Source: an uncultured Clostridia bacterium (GTDB lineage Bacteria; Bacillota; Clostridia; Oscillospirales; Ruminococcaceae). From it: a stretch of 8,666 nt of DNA. The first letter of the stretch is position 1. Every line of letters begins with the position of its first letter. A program made the position numbers and the translations under genes. Positions 5,591 to 8,666 of this stretch are shown in pieces. Under the pieces are notes generated by a model that saw only the letters and a list, made by a program, of their open reading frames with translations, was not told the DNA's origin and ran no database searches. The stretch spans positions 1-8,666 of the forward strand of contig CANQOJ010000093.1 in assembly GCA_947625455.1 (NCBI GenBank). Direction: 5' to 3'.

Positions 5591-7408
5591 ATGTTTAGGG
5601 AATGTTTCGGTTTTAACTGTAAGATTAACTTTAGAAATTTTATATTTTTGTTGGCTGCTGCGGCGTCGGTAATCTTTTCGGTAATATCTCAGTTGCCTTA
5701 TTTTGAACATTATCAGCTTACCAACACTGCTGATTTGCAAGCAATAAGTGATAGAATGTGGATTGATGCAACCGTACCGACAAATAACGAGGAGCGGATA
5801 CAGCTTATAACAAATTATGTACAGGATATTTTAACAGGGGAACTTAAGTCGCAAAATTCCCATGATATCATTGCCGATCTGCAAGAACGGTTATCCGAAA
5901 AAAACGATTGGACGGTAGGCGAATTGGACACTTTGTGGGCGGAACTGACCATGAAATATAGCGAGCTTAAAATGCTGACATCAAATCACCTATCCAATGC
6001 CTACATCAACAATTTTAGAAAAACCGTGACACAAGACGAGCTGTTCCGATATGCCTACTCTGAAAATAATTTCTCCTCCTATCTTTCCGTTGAGTTTGGA
6101 GAATCGCTGTCTTTAGTCATCTCCATATTGTTCATTATTTTTTTTTCGACCGTTTTCCTCGGCGACGTAAAACGGGGCATAACGGATATCCTACATATAA
6201 ATGTTGCTTTCCCAAGAAAGATGATATACGCCAAATATTTGTCCGCATTAGTCATGGTAACAGGATGTATTTGTCTTGACATAATGGTTGTAAATATCAT
6301 GCAGCTGCTGTATGTTAAAGACGTAACGCTGAAATGTCTGCTGGTTGTGTGGGGGAATACTTTCTTATACTGCATACCGACTATTGTTTTTTTATCGACC
6401 ATTTCGGTGATGTTGTGCGTCCTCTTCAAAAATGCGATATTGGGTGTAGCGGCATTGCTGATTGCCAACCTCGCGTCAAGCTTTCATTACATTCTTCCTA
6501 ACGGCTCGCGTAGGCAACTTCCATTCGCGCCGTTCATTTTTAATTTAAATTCTTTTTTTGATTCTGTAAGCCGTGACGAATTTACCGTGATCCTATTAAA
6601 CAGGGTTGCGTTTTGTCTGATAGGCGTGATAATGCTTGAACTGACAATTTGGACTTGGAATTGGGTGAAGCGCAAGGGTGCCGAAACCAGCCGCAGGATC
6701 TCCAGACCGCAAGTGATCGTTTTTTCATGGTTCTCGCCTAAAAGCTTCTTTTTTTACAATGCGAAAATTATCTTGAACAAGGTAAAACTGGCGGCGGTTT
6801 TTATTATCCTTGCTCTGTCGTATGTATCGATAAACGCCAACACAGATATCACGAACATGAGCCGTTCCATTCTGATGATGACTGGTTGGGCATCTGTTAT
6901 ACTGTTTTCCAATATAAAAAGCGTCGAGCATACGGATAACACGACAGACCTGTACAGAATGTCGGTCAAGGGTGGCGCGGCTGTCAGCATGCGTTTTTTG
7001 ATATGCGAAATATTGATTGCGCTTTTTACATCCGCTGTATTTCTTCTCAGTCTGCTTAGGATTGATCCAATGACATATCATTTTGAGTACATGATGAATA
7101 TATTCAGCCGTATGACAATTTCCTGTTTGACCTGTGCCAGCTTTCTGGGAAGCGTAACGATGACGCTGGGTTATGTGCTTAAGAAAACATGGCTGGGGCT
7201 TGCAGCAGGTCTTGTTGTCAATGTTCTGTTATCGCAAATAAAATCGGATTCAATTTTTAATTTGTATCTGTTTTATTATTTCCCTGAAAACGAGAGTAAT
7301 CAGCTTTGGATCGTATCTATACTTTTTTACACGCTGATTTCTCTTGCAATCCTATTATACAATATATTTTGTTCTAGAAAACTCATCCGGCATTCCAAAG
7401 TAAAATAA
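5591..7408 (+). CDS. ABC-2-type membrane permease, apparently two fused permease units
   Basis: Large integral membrane partner of the preceding ATPase, 605 residues. About twelve hydrophobic segments are visible, near 16-34, 172-190, 217-239, 248-272, 282-300 and 337-355, then 397-415, 425-440, 466-487, 508-528, 533-550 and 573-593. Both halves open with a short basic/aromatic cytoplasmic stretch leading into a long helix (NFRNFIFLLAAAASVIF in the first, KVKLAAVFIILALSYVS in the second). This suggests two six-helix ABC-2 units joined by a charged linker at about 358-392. In the first half a hydrophilic loop of about 130 residues (38-168) probably faces outside the cell, a place where immunity and peptide transporters often meet their substrate. 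A strong GGAAGGAAGG site lies 6 nt before the ATG. The gene is intact and no homologue is recognised by name. Family placement rests on context and topology; the substrate is unknown. Confidence 0.84.
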   Translation: MFRECFGFNCKINFRNFIFLLAAAASVIFSVISQLPYFEHYQLTNTADLQAISDRMWIDATVPTNNEERIQLITNYVQDILTGELKSQNSHDIIADLQERLSEKNDWTVGELDTLWAELTMKYSELKMLTSNHLSNAYINNFRKTVTQDELFRYAYSENNFSSYLSVEFGESLSLVISILFIIFFSTVFLGDVKRGITDILHINVAFPRKMIYAKYLSALVMVTGCICLDIMVVNIMQLLYVKDVTLKCLLVVWGNTFLYCIPTIVFLSTISVMLCVLFKNAILGVAALLIANLASSFHYILPNGSRRQLPFAPFIFNLNSFFDSVSRDEFTVILLNRVAFCLIGVIMLELTIWTWNWVKRKGAETSRRISRPQVIVFSWFSPKSFFFYNAKIILNKVKLAAVFIILALSYVSINANTDITNMSRSILMMTGWASVILFSNIKSVEHTDNTTDLYRMSVKGGAAVSMRFLICEILIALFTSAVFLLSLLRIDPMTYHFEYMMNIFSRMTISCLTCASFLGSVTMTLGYVLKKTWLGLAAGLVVNVLLSQIKSDSIFNLYLFYYFPENESNQLWIVSILFYTLISLAILLYNIFCSRKLIRHSKVK

Positions 7409-7746
7409 AAATGTAAAATTTGGTGAACCAAAGGTGAAATAATTTTGAAACTCTGTAGTCTACAATAATGATTTGCGTATACCCCCATCATGTAAATCAA
7501 ACAAACACGAAAATCCGGTGCGAAAGTAGTCAGCTTCCTCACCGGATTTACATATGTAATCTGCACTTTTGTCACGATAGATCCGTTATGACATATCCAC
7601 CGTCCGAGCAGATAAAGAGCGCCCCTTTTGAATATACGATTCTCTGCTCGTTGGAGAAAATAAGATGTGCCGATGGAAAAGTAAACAATACTCCATTTTA
7701 TTGTAGCATATATAAAACGGCTTATACTCTCCTTTTGGAAAAAAGA
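7409..7746. other. Non-coding stretch with inverted repeats after the permease
   Basis: No credible gene is seen. The structure includes a 5-bp hairpin with a TGAA loop (7419-7432), a perfect 10-bp inverted repeat (7511-7520 with 7540-7549), a perfect 12-bp palindrome TTACATATGTAA (7548-7559), and an 8-bp inverted repeat CGAGCAGA/TCTGCTCG (7605-7612 with 7643-7650). A 98-codon open frame on the plus strand (7468-7764) lacks a ribosome binding site and gives a low-complexity, family-less product, so it is not called. On the minus strand a frame through about 7690-7570 stays open but has no start codon. The stretch may be a decayed sequence, a regulatory RNA or an element boundary. Confidence 0.5.
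7511..7549 (+). repeat. 10-bp perfect inverted repeat downstream of the permease
   Basis: AAATCCGGTG (7511-7520) and CACCGGATTT (7540-7549) are exact complements around a 19-nt loop. On the plus strand no T-run follows (ACATATG), so it is a poor intrinsic terminator for the ABC operon, although it could act as an RNA end protector. On the minus strand it is followed by TCGTGTTTGTTTG, also weak. It is the most stable hairpin in the interval. Its function is not clear. Confidence 0.6.
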
Positions 7747-7775
7747 TTGTTTTTTTCGGCATAATGTGATATAAT
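7747..7775 (+). promoter_or_regulatory. Extended -10 sigma-A promoter of the rightmost gene
   Basis: TTGTTT (7747-7752), a 17-bp spacer and a perfect TATAAT (7770-7775), with the extended -10 dinucleotide TG at 7767-7768. Initiation near 7782 gives a leader of about 75 nt before the ATG at 7857. This makes the rightmost gene independent of the ABC operon. Confidence 0.8.
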
Positions 7776-7856
7776 ATAATTGGTTAGATATGAATTGTTC
7801 GGGTTTTCAATTAAATGGAGTGCGGGCAGGGTTGTAAGAATGAAGGGATTAGTTTT

Positions 7857-8666
7857 ATGCGAACGGATACAAAGGACATTGTTTGCAGAGTGGCGTATCT
7901 TATAGGAATTAAGAAGCCTACACTGGTCAGCAGCTATGCGGATGAGTGCTCCAAGCTGCTCGAACAGCTTGGAGTGAACATAGAAGCAACGATAATCAGA
8001 TATTTATGCAAGCTGCGAACGGCGCTAATGCTTAAATTTAAAAGGACAGACGATATTCTGAGAAACGACTATATCAATATTGATAGAATAGAGTGGTTCG
8101 ACGCGGACAACATAGCTTGGCTCGAGGAATGCGGAATACCAATCCTTCTTCCGAACAAGTTCGCGGCGGACTACACTCTGCATATCAATAAGCTGATCTC
8201 CGAACATATAACCGCTTGTCGGGAACTCTTTCCCGATTGGCTGAATTGGGAATACATAAAGGACCTATTCATTCTTCCGAAGTTCACCAACGAAGATAAT
8301 CAGAAGTACGAGTTCGAAAAATTTATGGAAAATCTTCCGTATTACCCGTATCAGCAATATATTCATTGGAAACCCAAGGACTACGGAAATATTTTATACA
8401 CCGACGGAAAATTCATTGAAATATTATATAAAATGAACGGCGACTACTTTGGCGATAAATCCAAATATAAGAACGCCGTAAGCGAGGTCAAGGATAATAT
8501 TTACGAATTTATAGGGGGCAGCTACAAGACAGTTATCGTTGTGGACTGTGAGAATTCTGATGTTTACAAGCTGTATGGTATGCTGAAAAATCTCAACAGC
8601 AACGAGCTTGATAAAATCGACAAGATAGTACTCTACGATGATGTCCACACCACGGACGGCTGGGAC
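7857..8666 (+). CDS. Uncharacterised protein with a possible PIN/NYN-like nuclease domain beginning (3' end outside window)
   Basis: The frame stays open for 270 residues and runs off the right edge, so the protein is incomplete. I do not recognise a named gene. Residues 1-220 are mostly helical-looking and charged, with many W, Y and F residues, and show no signal peptide or membrane segment, so a cytoplasmic protein is expected. At about 223-270 a new domain seems to begin: a hydrophobic strand TVIVVDCENSD with D230, then a second strand KIVLYDDVHT. A buried strand ending in D-x-E-N is the usual start of PIN/NYN-type metal-dependent ribonuclease folds, but the other catalytic acids would lie beyond the edge, so this is only suggestive. 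The start at 7857 is chosen for the GAAGGGA site at 7842-7848. An in-frame ATG at 7815, directly after a TAA, would add 14 residues but has no good ribosome binding site. It has its own promoter, so it is probably not part of the ABC operon. Confidence 0.75.
   Translation, partial: MRTDTKDIVCRVAYLIGIKKPTLVSSYADECSKLLEQLGVNIEATIIRYLCKLRTALMLKFKRTDDILRNDYINIDRIEWFDADNIAWLEECGIPILLPNKFAADYTLHINKLISEHITACRELFPDWLNWEYIKDLFILPKFTNEDNQKYEFEKFMENLPYYPYQQYIHWKPKDYGNILYTDGKFIEILYKMNGDYFGDKSKYKNAVSEVKDNIYEFIGGSYKTVIVVDCENSDVYKLYGMLKNLNSNELDKIDKIVLYDDVHTTDGWD

Noticed and set aside
7327..7575. 82-codon minus-strand open frame crossing the end of the permease
   Set aside because: It begins with GTG without a clear ribosome binding site and half of it is antisense to the well-supported permease gene.
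7570..7700. Minus-strand frame without start codon, thought at first to be a gene fragment
   Set aside because: The translation stays open for about 40 codons but resembles no family I recognise and has no start, so it is not called.
7468..7764. 98-codon plus-strand open frame
   Set aside because: No ribosome binding site, no recognisable family, unusual composition rich in C, Y and H, and it spans two inverted repeats and the next promoter's -35/spacer region.
7815..7857. Upstream in-frame ATG at 7815 as the start of the rightmost gene
   Set aside because: The ATG at 7857 has a good GAAGGGA site 8 nt upstream, while 7815 has none; it remains only an alternative.
1..8666. CRISPR array, tRNA or rRNA genes
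   Set aside because: No regularly spaced direct repeats and no cloverleaf or rRNA-like sequence were seen on either strand.

Overview
The window looks like accessory DNA from a low-GC Firmicute, most likely a Clostridia gut-type organism. The reasons are A+T-rich sigma-A promoters, strong AAGGAGG-type ribosome binding sites, and an Agr peptide carrying the clostridial HQP tail motif. The lineage is an inference; there is no rRNA or tRNA here to fix it.

Layout. (1) Positions 2-655 hold the catalytic end of a tyrosine recombinase whose N-terminus lies off the left edge, which suggests the block belongs to an integrated mobile element or island. (2) Positions 806-3759 hold a complete Agr-type quorum-sensing locus. 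Its order is agrA (LytTR response regulator) - agrC (membrane sensor kinase) - strong hairpin terminator - separate promoter - agrD (52-residue precursor of a thiolactone peptide) - agrB (membrane protease that makes it). The agrD gene at 3005-3163 is short and easily missed. (3) Positions 3875-4737 hold the wreck of a peptide-modification and export module. A radical SAM enzyme with a probable N-terminal leader-binding domain is cut after 242 residues and runs straight into the last 47 or so codons of an ABC exporter, in a different reading frame. This looks like one internal deletion that removed roughly 2-3 kb. (4) Positions 4718-7408 hold an intact two-gene ABC transporter: an ATPase and a 605-residue permease that looks like two ABC-2 units in one chain. 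Bacteriocin and modified-peptide loci often carry such a pair for self-protection. (5) Positions 7409-7856 are a mostly non-coding stretch with several inverted repeats and a good extended -10 promoter. (6) From 7857 to the right edge is the start of an uncharacterised protein that reaches what may be a PIN/NYN-like nuclease domain.

Reading of the whole. Agr kinase and regulator sense the cyclic peptide made by AgrD/AgrB. The agrDB transcript has no visible terminator before the radical SAM gene, so the peptide module and ABC pair were probably read from the same promoter and were quorum-controlled. The biosynthetic part has been lost in this genome, while sensing and the putative immunity transporter are intact. 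This resembles a former producer kept as a listener or resistant strain; that interpretation is inference.
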